A stretch of 14,455 nt of DNA from an uncultured Prevotella sp. (GTDB lineage Bacteria; Bacteroidota; Bacteroidia; Bacteroidales; Bacteroidaceae): NCBI GenBank assembly GCA_905373605.1, contig CAJPTO010000058.1:1-14455 (forward strand), written 5' to 3'. The position numbers and the translations under genes are program-made. Below are positions 1 to 9,345 of the stretch, piece after piece (position 1 is the stretch's first letter; every line of letters begins with the position of its first letter). Below the pieces are notes generated by a model that saw only the letters and a program-made list of their open reading frames with translations, was not told the DNA's origin and did no database searches.

Positions 1-2859
1 ACAGCCATGCAAGCCAAAGATTACAAGTATCAAACGGTGAAAGGCGACCCTACGGCAACGCGCATCTACACGTTGGACAATGGGTTGCGCGTGTATCTCT
101 CCGTTAATAAGGAGACTCCGCGCATACATACCTACATCGCCGTGAAGACAGGAAGCCGTAACGACCCCGCAGAAACAACGGGATTGGCACACTATCTGGA
201 ACACCTGATGTTTAAAGGCACGAAGCAATTCGGCACTACAAATGCCGAAAAGGAAGCCCCGCTGCTCAAAGACATTGAAGAAAGGTATGAAAAATACCGC
301 ACGCTTACCGACCCTGAACAACGCAAAAGGGCTTACCACGGCATTGACAGCGTGTCGCAACTGGCCGCAAAATATTTCATTCCCAATGAGTATGACAAGC
401 TGATGTCGTCTATAGGTGCCAAAAAGACCAATGCTTACACCAGCAACGATGTTACCTGTTATACAGAAGATATTCCCGCTAACGAAGTGGATAACTGGGC
501 GAAGATACAAGCTGACCGCTTCCAAAACATGGTTATACGTGGTTTTCACACCGAGTTGGAGGCTGTTTACGAGGAATACAACATCGGACTGACACGCGAC
601 GGCAACAAAGAGTGGCAAGCACTTTCCAAACTGATGCTGCCAACGCACCCTTATGGAACTCAAACCACCATCGGAACGCAAGAACACCTGAAGAATCCCT
701 CGATTGTTAACATCAAAAACTATTTCAACCGCTACTATGTGCCCAATAACGTGGCCATTTGCATGGCAGGCGACATGGAACCCGATAAGGTTATCGCCAC
801 CATCGACAAATACTTCGGGCAGTGGAAGCGCAACGATGCCTTGAGTTTCCCACAATTCCCCAAACAAAAGCCGCTAACAGCTCCGCGCGACACCACTGTT
901 ATGGGTCAAGAGGCCGAAAACATCATGATGGCGTGGGGATTTGACGGCGGTAACTCGCTACAAATCGATACGCTGGACGTGATTGCCAACATCCTTAGCA
1001 ACGGAAAAGCTGGGCTGATGGACATCAATCTCTCGCAAAAGATGAAGTATCTTGGCGGAGGAGCGTTCGCCGAGTCGCTCGCTGAGTTTGGTTTGCTGGG
1101 CATCTCGGCCATGCCCAAAGAGGGGCAGAGCCTTGATGAGGTGAAGCAATTGGTGCTGGGAGAGGTTGAAAACCTGAAGAAAGGCAACTTCCCCGATGAG
1201 CTTTTGCCTGCCGTTATCAACAATATGAAGCTGGAATACTACCAAGCATTGGAGAAAAACAAGGACATTGCCGACCAGTTTGTAGACGCTTTCGTCAAGG
1301 GTTGGGAATGGAAAACGGTGGTTGAACGCCTTGATCGCATCTCGAAAATGACGAAAGCGCAAATCGTTGCTTTTGCAAATAAACACCTGAACAACAATTA
1401 TGCGCTGGTTTACAAACGACAAGGCGAAGACACCACGCAAAAGAAGATAGACAAACCACAGATAACCCCCATCCCATCTAACCGCGATTTGCAAAGCAAC
1501 TTCGTGAAAGAAATCATCGCCAGCAAGACAACACCCATCCAACCGTGCTTTGTGGACTTCAACAAAGACATTGTTAAGACAAAGACAAAGAGGGGATTGC
1601 CCGTCCTTTACGTGCCAAACAAGAACAACGGACTGTTCACTTTGGCCTTCCATTACAACTTCGGAAAGGAAGCCGACAAGCGTTTGGACATCGCAACAGA
1701 ATACCTAGACTATCTTGGCACCAACAAGTTGTCGCCCGAACAGCTCAAACAACGTTTCTATCAGCTGGCTTGCGACTACAGCATTACGGCAGGTAGCGAC
1801 AACTTGAACATCACCATCACCGGCTTGAACGAAAACATGCCCAAGGCTTTGTGGCTGGTTGAACATCTACTGGCCAACGCTAAGGTAGACAACCAAGCCT
1901 ATAAACAACTTGTGGAACTGGTGAAGAAAGGGCGCAAAGACAACCGAAGCAACCAAATGTCCAACTTCATGGCCCTTGCTGCCTACGGCATTTATGGGCC
2001 TTATAACACGGTTCAAAACGTGATGAGCAATGCCGAGCTGGACAAAACCAACCCGCAAACGCTGCTTAACCTGCTCAAAGGACTAAGAAACTACAAGCAC
2101 GAGGTGCTGTATTGCGGACAATCCACCCCCGAACAGCTGGTGAAAGCCATCGGCGAGGGACATGCCACAGGCAAGACACTGGCCAATGTGCCGCAAGGCA
2201 AACGCTACACCGAGGTGCAAACCAAGGAAAACGAGGTGTGGCTTGCACCCTACGAGGCCAAGAACATTTACATGATGCTCTACAACAACAGCGCAAAACC
2301 GTGGAACTTGCAACAAATGCCCACCGTATATCTCTTCAACGAATACTTCGGAACGGGCATGAACGGCATCGTTTTCCAAGAACTTAGGGAAACGCGTGGA
2401 TTGGCTTATAGCGCTTCTGCACGATATGCAACCCCCAAAAGAGCAGGCGAAACAGAGTCGCTGCAAGCCAACATCATCAGCCAAAACGACAAGATGATGG
2501 ACTGCGTGCGCGCCTTTAACAGCATCATCAACGACATGCCGCAAAGCGAAAAGGCTTTCGAACTGGCCAAACAAGCATCGATAAAGCGCATTGCCACCGA
2601 GAGAACCACCAAGTTTGGCATCATCAATGCCTACCTCGCTGCACGCCGTCTGGGTATAGACTTCGACATCAAGGAGCGCATATACAACGCCCTGCCTAAG
2701 CTAACGCTCAAAGAGATGGTCGACTTCGAAAAGCAATCGATGGCCAACAAGCCCCTGCGCTACCTCATTCTTGGCGATGAAAAGAACCTCGACATGAAGG
2801 GATTGGAGAAAATAGGCAAGATTAAAAAAGTGACAACACAAGAGATATTTGGATATTAA
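1..2859 (+). CDS. M16 family zinc metallopeptidase (insulinase/pitrilysin type), 5'-truncated by window
   Basis: Two-half M16 peptidase that degrades peptides, probably in the periplasm. Numbering is from the first in-window Met (position 7). The zinc-binding HxxEH is H62-Y-L-E65-H66. Downstream E183 and E190, seven residues apart, match the glutamate pair that completes the inverzincin site, with E190 the likely third ligand. The C-terminal half (about 510-930) has a degenerate, inactive copy of the first motif (TEYLDY, about 564-569) and keeps the substrate-binding R...GLAYS signature (R794/R797 to Y801), as expected for tandem M16 halves. The reading frame is open to base 1, and related Bacteroidales proteins begin with a signal peptide, so the true start and export signal probably lie just outside the window. 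At least 950 residues fits the family. An 8-bp repeat array follows the stop. Peptidase class is confident; substrate unknown. Confidence 0.93.
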   Translation, partial: TAMQAKDYKYQTVKGDPTATRIYTLDNGLRVYLSVNKETPRIHTYIAVKTGSRNDPAETTGLAHYLEHLMFKGTKQFGTTNAEKEAPLLKDIEERYEKYRTLTDPEQRKRAYHGIDSVSQLAAKYFIPNEYDKLMSSIGAKKTNAYTSNDVTCYTEDIPANEVDNWAKIQADRFQNMVIRGFHTELEAVYEEYNIGLTRDGNKEWQALSKLMLPTHPYGTQTTIGTQEHLKNPSIVNIKNYFNRYYVPNNVAICMAGDMEPDKVIATIDKYFGQWKRNDALSFPQFPKQKPLTAPRDTTVMGQEAENIMMAWGFDGGNSLQIDTLDVIANILSNGKAGLMDINLSQKMKYLGGGAFAESLAEFGLLGISAMPKEGQSLDEVKQLVLGEVENLKKGNFPDELLPAVINNMKLEYYQALEKNKDIADQFVDAFVKGWEWKTVVERLDRISKMTKAQIVAFANKHLNNNYALVYKRQGEDTTQKKIDKPQITPIPSNRDLQSNFVKEIIASKTTPIQPCFVDFNKDIVKTKTKRGLPVLYVPNKNNGLFTLAFHYNFGKEADKRLDIATEYLDYLGTNKLSPEQLKQRFYQLACDYSITAGSDNLNITITGLNENMPKALWLVEHLLANAKVDNQAYKQLVELVKKGRKDNRSNQMSNFMALAAYGIYGPYNTVQNVMSNAELDKTNPQTLLNLLKGLRNYKHEVLYCGQSTPEQLVKAIGEGHATGKTLANVPQGKRYTEVQTKENEVWLAPYEAKNIYMMLYNNSAKPWNLQQMPTVYLFNEYFGTGMNGIVFQELRETRGLAYSASARYATPKRAGETESLQANIISQNDKMMDCVRAFNSIINDMPQSEKAFELAKQASIKRIATERTTKFGIINAYLAARRLGIDFDIKERIYNALPKLTLKEMVDFEKQSMANKPLRYLILGDEKNLDMKGLEKIGKIKKVTTQEIFGY

Positions 2860-2870
2860 TGGTGAGTTTT

Positions 2871-2950
2871 AAGTTAACAAGTTGACAAGTTTACGAGTTG
2901 ACAAGTTAACAAGTTGACAAGTTAACGAGTTGGAAAGCTAACTCGTTAAC
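2871..2950 (+). repeat. Intergenic tandem array of 8-bp units (array A)
   Basis: Ten contiguous 8-base units fill most of the gap between the M16 peptidase and the fumarase gene. They read aagttaac, aagttgac, aagtttac, gagttgac and close variants, with a consensus near RAGTTRAC. Phase is kept throughout; the last two units are more diverged (aagctaac, tcgttaac). Units of the same kind recur at 10177-10288 and 14079-14182. Function unknown. Confidence 0.9.
2921..2950 (+). repeat. Perfect 11-bp inverted repeat at the end of array A
   Basis: gttaacgagtt (2921-2931) is the exact reverse complement of aactcgttaac (2940-2950), with an 8-base loop. It could fold as an RNA hairpin after the M16 gene. 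Only three Ts follow, so it is not a classical terminator. It could also be a by-product of the array, because GTTAAC is itself palindromic. Confidence 0.7.
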
Positions 2951-2984
2951 TTTCAATCCCTCACGAACTAAAAATAAAAACATT

Positions 2985-4634
2985 ATGGCAAAAGCACCAG
3001 ATTTTAAGTACGCGCCCATGTTTCAGCTAGGCAAAGACGAAACAGAGTATTACTTACTCACCAAAGACGGCGTATCGGTTAGCGAATTTGAAGGCAACAA
3101 GATACTCAAAGTGTCGCCCGAAGCCCTCACCATGCTCGCCAACACCGCCTTCCGTGACGTCAACTTCCTGCTGAGGCGCGAACACAACGAACAAGTAGCG
3201 AAAATACTTCACGACCCTGAAGCAAGCGACAACGACAAGTACGTGGCACTAACCTTCCTGCGCAATGCCGAAGTGGCGGCAAAAGGCAAGCTCCCGTTCT
3301 GCCAAGACACAGGAACGGCCATCATCCACGGCGAAAAAGGACAACACGTGTGGACGGGCTTCTGCGATGAAGAGGCTCTTTCTAAAGGTGTTTACAAAAC
3401 CTACACCGAAGAAAACCTGCGATATTCGCAGAACGCGCCCCTCAACATGTACGATGAGGTGAACACACGCTGCAACCTGCCTGCGCAAATTGACATCGAA
3501 GCCACCGAAGGAGAAGAATATCGCTTCCTTTGTGTGGTGAAAGGCGGTGGATCGGCCAACAAAACCTACTTCTACCAGCAAACAAAAGCCCTGCTGCAAA
3601 ACCCTGGTACGCTCGTTCCTTTCCTCATCGACAAGATGAAAAGTCTTGGAACAGCAGCCTGTCCGCCGTATCACATCGCCTTTGTCATCGGTGGAACGAG
3701 CGCCGAGAAAAACCTTCTCACCGTGAAATTGGCCTCAACCCACTATTACGACTCGCTCCCAACAACAGGAGATGAAACAGGTCGCGCCTTCCGCGACATC
3801 GAATTGGAGAAACTTTTGCTGGACGAAGCTCACAAGATTGGTCTTGGTGCACAGTTCGGCGGCAAGTATTTCGCCCACGATGTGCGCGTGGTACGCCTGC
3901 CAAGGCATGGTGCATCGTGCCCTGTTGGCATGGGTGTGAGCTGCTCGGCCGACAGAAACATCAAGGCAAAGATTAACGAAGATGGCATCTGGATTGAGAA
4001 ACTGGACGACAACCCCGGCGAACTCATTCCCGAAGAGATGCGCCATGCAGGCGAAGGAGGCGGCATAAAGATTGACCTGGACAAGCCAATGGCCGAGGTT
4101 CTCAAGGAATTGAGCAAGTATCCCGTGTCTACGCGCTTGAGCCTTAACGGAACTATCATCGTGGCTCGCGACATCGCGCACGCCAAACTCAAGGCACGGC
4201 TGGACGAAACGGGCGACCTCCCACAGTATTTTAAGGACTATCCCGTGCTTTATGCTGGCCCTGCCAAGACTCCTGAAGGCCTTCCTTGCGGTTCAATGGG
4301 CCCAACAACGGCCAACCGTATGGACCCTTACGTGGACGAATTTCAAGATCATGGCGGCTCGATGGTGATGATTGCCAAAGGGAACCGCACACAAGCCGTT
4401 ACCGATGCTTGCAAAAAACATGGCGGATTTTACCTCGGAAGCATCGGCGGACCTGCTGCTGTGCTCTCACTAAACTCGATCAAGAGCATCGAATGCGTGG
4501 AATTTCCCGAGATTGGCATGGAGGCCGTGTGGAAGATACGTGTGGAAAACTTCCCTGCCTTCATCCTCGTAGACGACAAGGGCAACGACTTTTTCACCCA
4601 ACTGAAGCCTTGGAACCCCACGTGTAGCCATTAG
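2985..4634 (+). CDS. fumA: Fumarate hydratase class I, single-chain iron-sulfur fumarase
   Basis: Catalyses reversible hydration of fumarate to (S)-malate in the cytoplasm; in anaerobic Bacteroidales this step serves the reductive branch leading to succinate. The 549-residue chain has the N-terminal fumarase domain (about 45-325) and the C-terminal beta domain (about 330-540) in one polypeptide, matching the usual length of FumA/FumB-type enzymes. Probable [4Fe-4S] cysteines are C106 (in LPFCQDTGT), C226 (in GTAACPPYH) and C320 (in GMGVSCSADRN), at the spacing I recall for E. coli FumA (105/224/318). The start is the ATG after an A-rich leader (aaaaataaaaac), typical of Bacteroidetes, with no Shine-Dalgarno. 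It stands alone between a repeat array and a terminator, so it is probably monocistronic or co-transcribed with the M16 gene. No oddities seen. Confidence 0.96.
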   Translation: MAKAPDFKYAPMFQLGKDETEYYLLTKDGVSVSEFEGNKILKVSPEALTMLANTAFRDVNFLLRREHNEQVAKILHDPEASDNDKYVALTFLRNAEVAAKGKLPFCQDTGTAIIHGEKGQHVWTGFCDEEALSKGVYKTYTEENLRYSQNAPLNMYDEVNTRCNLPAQIDIEATEGEEYRFLCVVKGGGSANKTYFYQQTKALLQNPGTLVPFLIDKMKSLGTAACPPYHIAFVIGGTSAEKNLLTVKLASTHYYDSLPTTGDETGRAFRDIELEKLLLDEAHKIGLGAQFGGKYFAHDVRVVRLPRHGASCPVGMGVSCSADRNIKAKINEDGIWIEKLDDNPGELIPEEMRHAGEGGGIKIDLDKPMAEVLKELSKYPVSTRLSLNGTIIVARDIAHAKLKARLDETGDLPQYFKDYPVLYAGPAKTPEGLPCGSMGPTTANRMDPYVDEFQDHGGSMVMIAKGNRTQAVTDACKKHGGFYLGSIGGPAAVLSLNSIKSIECVEFPEIGMEAVWKIRVENFPAFILVDDKGNDFFTQLKPWNPTCSH

Positions 4635-4660
4635 TCGGCACGCAGAAACAAACAAATAGC

Positions 4661-4695
4661 AAGCGGGATGGCCACAAATGGTCATCCCGCTTTTT
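4661..4695 (+). terminator. Rho-independent terminator after fumarase
   Basis: A 14-bp stem (4661-4674 with 4679-4692, one G-T wobble) built on aagcgggatg/catcccgctt has a 4-base loop (caaa) and runs into a T tract ending at 4695. It begins 27 bases after the fumarase stop. The convergent - strand operon ends at 4770, and the reverse strand beyond this hairpin is moderately T-rich, so it may act in both directions. Confidence 0.9.
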
Positions 4696-4769
4696 CATTA
4701 TCTTCTTGCAGAAATTCTGCTTTCATTCTCCTCTGGCTAACGCTTTTCAGGTTTCTTTATTCGAAAGAA

Positions 4770-7070
4770 CTATTGTTTGCTCACGGTTATGGTTAACGGC
4801 GTTTGAAGGTTGGCGACGCATTGGGCCACATACGTGTTCCAAAGGTTGAAGTTGGGCATGTCGGCCCTGCTCCATGCCGCGCCTGCATAATAGGTTAGGG
4901 GTTGGCCTTTGTAGTTTTCGATGCAACCAATGGCGTTTTTGCCATCGGGCGATGTACGTATGTCCACGCTATTAAAGGGGAACAGCGTGGCCACATATAT
5001 CTCCGAGCCATGCACACGAGGGTTATCGGTGGGGTCGGCGTAGGTTATCCAGTTGTCACCTTGCTGTTGTTTCCCGTTACCATTAAGCACCAGCCCAGCA
5101 CAAAAGGTCATGGGGCGCGCCATTCCATCGTATTGTACGGTTATTTTGTTGAAATGGCTACCCTTGTCCAGGCTTATCGTGCGGTGTTCGGTTATGCCGT
5201 CGGCGTTGCGGCCATAGTCAAGCCGCACGGTGAAGCGCAATGGACCATTGTCTAGGATGTCGTAGTGCGTATAACAGTAAGGAAGGATGAAGCGGTTGCC
5301 GTCGATGAGTGCGGGTGTGCCGCAACCCAGGGTCGCTCCCACGCTGTAAGCGTCCATGCCATTGCCGTGGTCGAGATGAAAAGAGCCGTTGGCATGGAAG
5401 AAATGAGCCTCTGCCTTTCGTCCTTTCGCTTCGATGGGCCATGCGTCTTGGTTGCTTTGGCGGTCTTTTTCGTAACGTTGGTTTAGTACAAGTTCAGGCG
5501 TATTCTTCACCCAAACGTCGATGCCGAACGACTTTTCGCCCGTTCGTTGTAAGGCCGGACCATAAACGCGGTATGCACAGCGGTCGTTTTCCCAAGCCAA
5601 GTCGTCTTTGCGTTGGGGGTAAACTGCACCATACACCTTGCTCTTCATGGCCTTTGGGCATCCCGCTGAAACATAAACGGCGATGCTGTTTTGCGGCAAG
5701 ACGCTGACGTCTACAAGCAGTTTGTTGTCGAAAGTGACTTGCGCATCCAATTCTTGCCCTGCCGCATTCTTCACCACCAACGGCACATCAGAAGCTATTC
5801 CCAATGTGCGGCGTAGGCTAGAAGCATCCACCTCCACCACCTGTTGCCGGGTTGTGGACGAAGGATTGCTGATGGTTATGGCGGCTGTTGGTGCGTTGTT
5901 GGCCTTTGATTTTAGCCAACGGTAATATTCGCATGCGGCCAAGAGGAAAGCCCCAACGCCGAAATCGGCTTGCGATACTTGGTTGATGGTTTGCCCGGGA
6001 ATGGCCCTGTCGCCAATGGGTTGCACAAAACCCACCTTTCCATCGCTTTGCAAGGCCGTGTTTGCAAGGTAAGTCCAGCCGCGCGAAGCCGCTTGAAGGA
6101 AGTCGGTTTCTGAAAGCAGATTGTTGTTGATGCCCCAAAACAAGGCGTAAGTGAAGAAAGCCGTGCCGCTCGTTTCAGGTCCTGGGGCCATGTCTTTGTC
6201 GAGCATGGATCGCGTCCAATAGCCTTCTGGTTGCTGACATGCAGCAACGGCCTGTGCCAAGCGTTTGAATTTTTTCTCGTAGAAGGTGCGGTGCTTGTAG
6301 GTTTTGGGCATGTCTTGCAACACTTTTGCCAGTCCGGCAAGCACCCATCCATCGCCCCTAGCCCAGAAATCCTTACCTCCATTGGCCGCTTTGTGTTTGG
6401 GGAACACATATCGTGCATCGCGGAAATAAAGTCCCGTTTCGGCATCCAGCATGATGCTGTCTGCATAAAGGGTGTTGGCATAAAGCTTGTCAAGGTGCTT
6501 TTCTTGCCCCGTGAGCTTGTACATCTTGGTCATTACGGGCATCACCATGTACAACGCATCGGCCCACCACCAATAGTCGTTGGCCTTAGAGTCGGCAATG
6601 AAGTTCATCACCTCTTTAGCTCGCGCCACCTTTTTGGCGTTGGGCTTAAGGTTATATAGGTCGATGTAGGTTTGAAAACAAATTTGCCAGTCGCCGAAGA
6701 GCACGTAATCCTGCCCCTCGCCGTATTTTTTGTACAGCCACTTGCTTTTGTCTTTCTCCGTTGCACCGCTCCAATGGTTGTGTTCTGCCCAGTTTTCAGA
6801 GTATTTCAGCCACGTGTTAGCCTTCTGTTTCGTTGCCGTTGTGGCAATTTCGTTTGCGAAAAGCTTGTAGGCTTCCATGTTTCCGGTGTGGTAAGCGGCC
6901 CAGTTCCAGAAGGCAGGTGTGGTATATTGGTTGTTGTTTTGCCAATAGTCGTTGGCCAGGGCGATGGTGTTTTCCACCGCCTTTAGCTGCTGTGTGTCGG
7001 TCTGTGCCTTAGCCATCGTGGTGCAAAGTGCCAGACTTACGAGGGAAATTAAAAGCTTAATCATATTCAT
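4770..7070 (-). CDS. Exported GH105/GH88-type unsaturated rhamnogalacturonyl hydrolase fused to a DUF4861 domain
   Basis: Predicted to hydrate and release the 4,5-unsaturated uronic acid from lyase-generated pectin (rhamnogalacturonan) oligosaccharides. The product rearranges to 5-keto-4-deoxyuronate, the KduI substrate encoded in the same operon. The 766-residue protein has a Sec signal peptide (1-22, cleavage after AKA before Q23), an (alpha/alpha)6 hydrolase domain (about 30-390) and a C-terminal DUF4861 domain (about 400-765). Family marks are WWADALYM with the probable catalytic D171, WARGDGW (237-243) and PETSGTAFFTYAL (298-310). The open frame extends upstream to 7205, but that stretch overlaps the preceding gene; the ATG at 7070, one base after that gene's TGA and directly before the signal peptide, is the sensible start (7064 is an alternative). 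It is translationally coupled and last in the operon. GH105 assignment is good; the DUF4861 role is unknown. Confidence 0.9.
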   Translation of the reverse strand: MNMIKLLISLVSLALCTTMAKAQTDTQQLKAVENTIALANDYWQNNNQYTTPAFWNWAAYHTGNMEAYKLFANEIATTATKQKANTWLKYSENWAEHNHWSGATEKDKSKWLYKKYGEGQDYVLFGDWQICFQTYIDLYNLKPNAKKVARAKEVMNFIADSKANDYWWWADALYMVMPVMTKMYKLTGQEKHLDKLYANTLYADSIMLDAETGLYFRDARYVFPKHKAANGGKDFWARGDGWVLAGLAKVLQDMPKTYKHRTFYEKKFKRLAQAVAACQQPEGYWTRSMLDKDMAPGPETSGTAFFTYALFWGINNNLLSETDFLQAASRGWTYLANTALQSDGKVGFVQPIGDRAIPGQTINQVSQADFGVGAFLLAACEYYRWLKSKANNAPTAAITISNPSSTTRQQVVEVDASSLRRTLGIASDVPLVVKNAAGQELDAQVTFDNKLLVDVSVLPQNSIAVYVSAGCPKAMKSKVYGAVYPQRKDDLAWENDRCAYRVYGPALQRTGEKSFGIDVWVKNTPELVLNQRYEKDRQSNQDAWPIEAKGRKAEAHFFHANGSFHLDHGNGMDAYSVGATLGCGTPALIDGNRFILPYCYTHYDILDNGPLRFTVRLDYGRNADGITEHRTISLDKGSHFNKITVQYDGMARPMTFCAGLVLNGNGKQQQGDNWITYADPTDNPRVHGSEIYVATLFPFNSVDIRTSPDGKNAIGCIENYKGQPLTYYAGAAWSRADMPNFNLWNTYVAQCVANLQTPLTITVSKQ

Positions 7071-7071
7071 A

Positions 7072-9336
7072 TCACCACTTGTCGTTAGTTTGTATCTTGT
7101 CTTTCCAAAGGTGGTCTTTAGGGAAATCCATGCCGTTCCAGGCCTTAACCTGTGTCCAGGGCTGGTCTTCGTCTGTCCAGAAGGGGTCGTCGGGCGATAG
7201 TCCAAGTGGCATAAATGCCAGCGAAGTCATGTAAAGCGACCCGTTGTTTGTGTACCAGTCGGCGGTGTTTGGCTGGTGTCCGCAGAATCCGATGGTGAGA
7301 AATCCGCCCTTGTTGAAGTTGTTTTGCGCATCGAACATGCGGTGCATCACCTTAGTTAATGCTGCGCGCACCTGTCCCTTGCTCAGTTCCCGTGGCATTT
7401 TTTTGTACCAAGCCAAGAGCGCAAGGGGCTGCATGGCGGCCATGCGGTAAGGGATGCTGCGGCCGAATACGGGGAAAGTGCCCTCGGGCGAGATGAGTCT
7501 TTCCAGTATGATGCTGTATTTTTGGCATCTTGCCAGTTGCCTTTCCCAATATTTTTTGTAGTCGAGGCGGGTGCTAGCCTTAGCATCTACCATAGCTTGC
7601 AGCGTTTCTAGGTACATGGGATGGAACACATAGCTGCTGTAATAGTCGAAAGAGAAGTGCGGCCCATCGGCAAACCATCCATCTCCCATGTACCATTCTT
7701 CCATCTTTCTGCAGGCCGAGTTAACGCGATACTGGTCGTATTCGCCGCCCGCCTTGGCCATGAAGCTCTCTATTGTCGATGAGAAGAGCAGCCAGTTGGT
7801 GTAAGGTGGGTCGATACTTCTTAGCTTTTGAAACTCTTTGAGATAGCGTTGCTTGGTAACATCATCGAGCGGCACCCACAAAGCATCGTAAGCACGCAGG
7901 AAACTTTCGGCAATGTAGGCGGCATCCACGAGGTTTTGTCCGCCCAATCCCCATCCCAGGTAGTCGGCATTGTTAGGATTCACGGCGTTTTTGTAGGCTT
8001 GCAAGGCCCAAGTGCGAAGTTGTTCGCGCTTTTTCCCCTCTGCGGTGTCATCGGCAGGCAGCGAAATCCAAGGCGCGATGCCTGCCATGAGCCGTCCGAA
8101 GCACTCCATGTACAGCACTTTCTTGTTCCTGTTGTCGAAAGAAGGGCTGAATTCGGTGAGCATGTTCTTTTGCAGCTCGCCCTTTGCCATGTTTTCCAGC
8201 ACGGGTTGTGCCATCTTCCATGCCAACGAGGCCCAATAAGCCCTGGCTTCTGCCCCTTGTTGTTTGCCGCGTGCCACTTTTTGCGCCCAGTATGTGTCAA
8301 GTCGCACATATTCTTCTTTTGTGAGCGGCACGAAAGAGCCGTGCTGTGGGGCCGAAACGCCTTTCATGTCTTCAGGACTGTTGAAGTTGGACAGGTATTT
8401 GTCGGCTTTGCAGATGCGATACTTAGTGGGACTGGACGAATATTCCACGTAACCCACGCGCCAACCCTCTTCGCCAGCAATCCTGAATGCCGACGAACCC
8501 TCGGTTAGTTTGTTGCCTTCGAAGCTCACATAGTCGGTTTCGTTGGGTTCGGGCCACGGTCCGGTAAGGCTTTTCGCCTTTGTTGTGAAGATGCCACGCT
8601 TCCCTCCCTCTTTTTTTATCAGCATGTGGTACATGCCATCGGCAGGAACATAGTTGATGTCTGCATCGATGGTGGCGTAACCCCAGTCGAAAAGCAGGCG
8701 CGGCTTGGTCAGTTTGGTGAATGTTCGGTCGGCATAGCTGTAGTACATGCGGTCGTATTTGTCGCCTCCTTCACCGCTGTTGAGCATCGAGTAGTACACA
8801 AAGTAGGCCCCACGTGAGCCATCAGGCCACGAATAGTCGGCAACCCACATGGTTTGTGGTGCCCAAACGCGGCGTATCGTGCCATATTGTTTGTAAGGGT
8901 CGGGCGAATTGGGGTCGCAGAAGATGCTTGGGCCGCGGCGGAAGTCGAAAGTGGTAGATGTCCAGTGTATCAAGTCGTCGCTTTTAAGCAGGTTAATGCC
9001 GTAGTTGTCCCACTTGTGGCTCACTGCCACCTGCATGTCGGTTGTCACCATCACAAAACTCTTGCCGTTTTCGGCCCTGGCGATGTAGGCATCGCGCGCT
9101 CCATGCTCTATGGCCGAGAGCTTATGCGTGTCGTACACTTCGCGTCCGTTGTTCAAGTCGTGCCAATTCTGCCCGTCACGACTAAGTGCAAAGGCCGTGT
9201 ATTCGCCGTTTCGGCTCATGTGGCAGTACAGGTAGCCATAGATGTTCTTTGGGACGATGGCCCCCGGCTGTGCCTGTAGCGGTGTTGCCATAGCCAAAAC
9301 CAAGGCGGCAAACAAGGCCGAGACAATTCTTTTCAT
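7072..9336 (-). CDS. Exported two-domain glycoside hydrolase: GH43-like beta-propeller + DUF2264
   Basis: A 754-residue exported protein with signal peptide 1-22 (cleavage in LQAQ). Residues about 30-335 look like a five-bladed GH43-type propeller: WAP (158-160), IDADI with D224/D226 as the probable pKa-modulating acid, and TEGSS with E279 as the probable general acid. The usual N-terminal Asp-Pro base motif is not visible; the first blade reads YGYLYCHMSRNGEY. Residues about 345-745 match DUF2264, with YLGWGLGGQNLVDAAY (459-474), GDGWFADGPHFSFDYY (551-566) and FGRSIPYR (624-631). From memory, DUF2264 is the domain of CAZy family GH154, which includes a beta-glucuronidase; a search should verify this. 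Placed between kduD and GH105, it probably trims uronic acids or side chains from pectin or arabinogalactan oligosaccharides. Substrate specificity is not readable from the sequence. Confidence 0.82.
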   Translation of the reverse strand: MKRIVSALFAALVLAMATPLQAQPGAIVPKNIYGYLYCHMSRNGEYTAFALSRDGQNWHDLNNGREVYDTHKLSAIEHGARDAYIARAENGKSFVMVTTDMQVAVSHKWDNYGINLLKSDDLIHWTSTTFDFRRGPSIFCDPNSPDPYKQYGTIRRVWAPQTMWVADYSWPDGSRGAYFVYYSMLNSGEGGDKYDRMYYSYADRTFTKLTKPRLLFDWGYATIDADINYVPADGMYHMLIKKEGGKRGIFTTKAKSLTGPWPEPNETDYVSFEGNKLTEGSSAFRIAGEEGWRVGYVEYSSSPTKYRICKADKYLSNFNSPEDMKGVSAPQHGSFVPLTKEEYVRLDTYWAQKVARGKQQGAEARAYWASLAWKMAQPVLENMAKGELQKNMLTEFSPSFDNRNKKVLYMECFGRLMAGIAPWISLPADDTAEGKKREQLRTWALQAYKNAVNPNNADYLGWGLGGQNLVDAAYIAESFLRAYDALWVPLDDVTKQRYLKEFQKLRSIDPPYTNWLLFSSTIESFMAKAGGEYDQYRVNSACRKMEEWYMGDGWFADGPHFSFDYYSSYVFHPMYLETLQAMVDAKASTRLDYKKYWERQLARCQKYSIILERLISPEGTFPVFGRSIPYRMAAMQPLALLAWYKKMPRELSKGQVRAALTKVMHRMFDAQNNFNKGGFLTIGFCGHQPNTADWYTNNGSLYMTSLAFMPLGLSPDDPFWTDEDQPWTQVKAWNGMDFPKDHLWKDKIQTNDKW

Positions 9337-9345
9337 AGCTGTTTT

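Noticed and set aside
4699..4769. Short dyads (gcagaaattctgc; ttcttt/aaagaa) as a terminator for the - strand operon
   Set aside because: Stems are only 4-6 bp and AT-rich, with no T run; the hairpin at 4661-4695 is a better shared terminator.
7071..7205. N-terminal extension of the GH105-DUF4861 frame to an upstream ATG
   Set aside because: It lies inside the end of the preceding gene, gives a non-family sequence, and would bury the obvious signal peptide that starts at 7070.
7828..8508. 226-codon + strand frame opposite the GH43-like/DUF2264 gene
   Set aside because: Shadow frame opposite conserved DUF2264 and propeller coding sequence; no motif seen.
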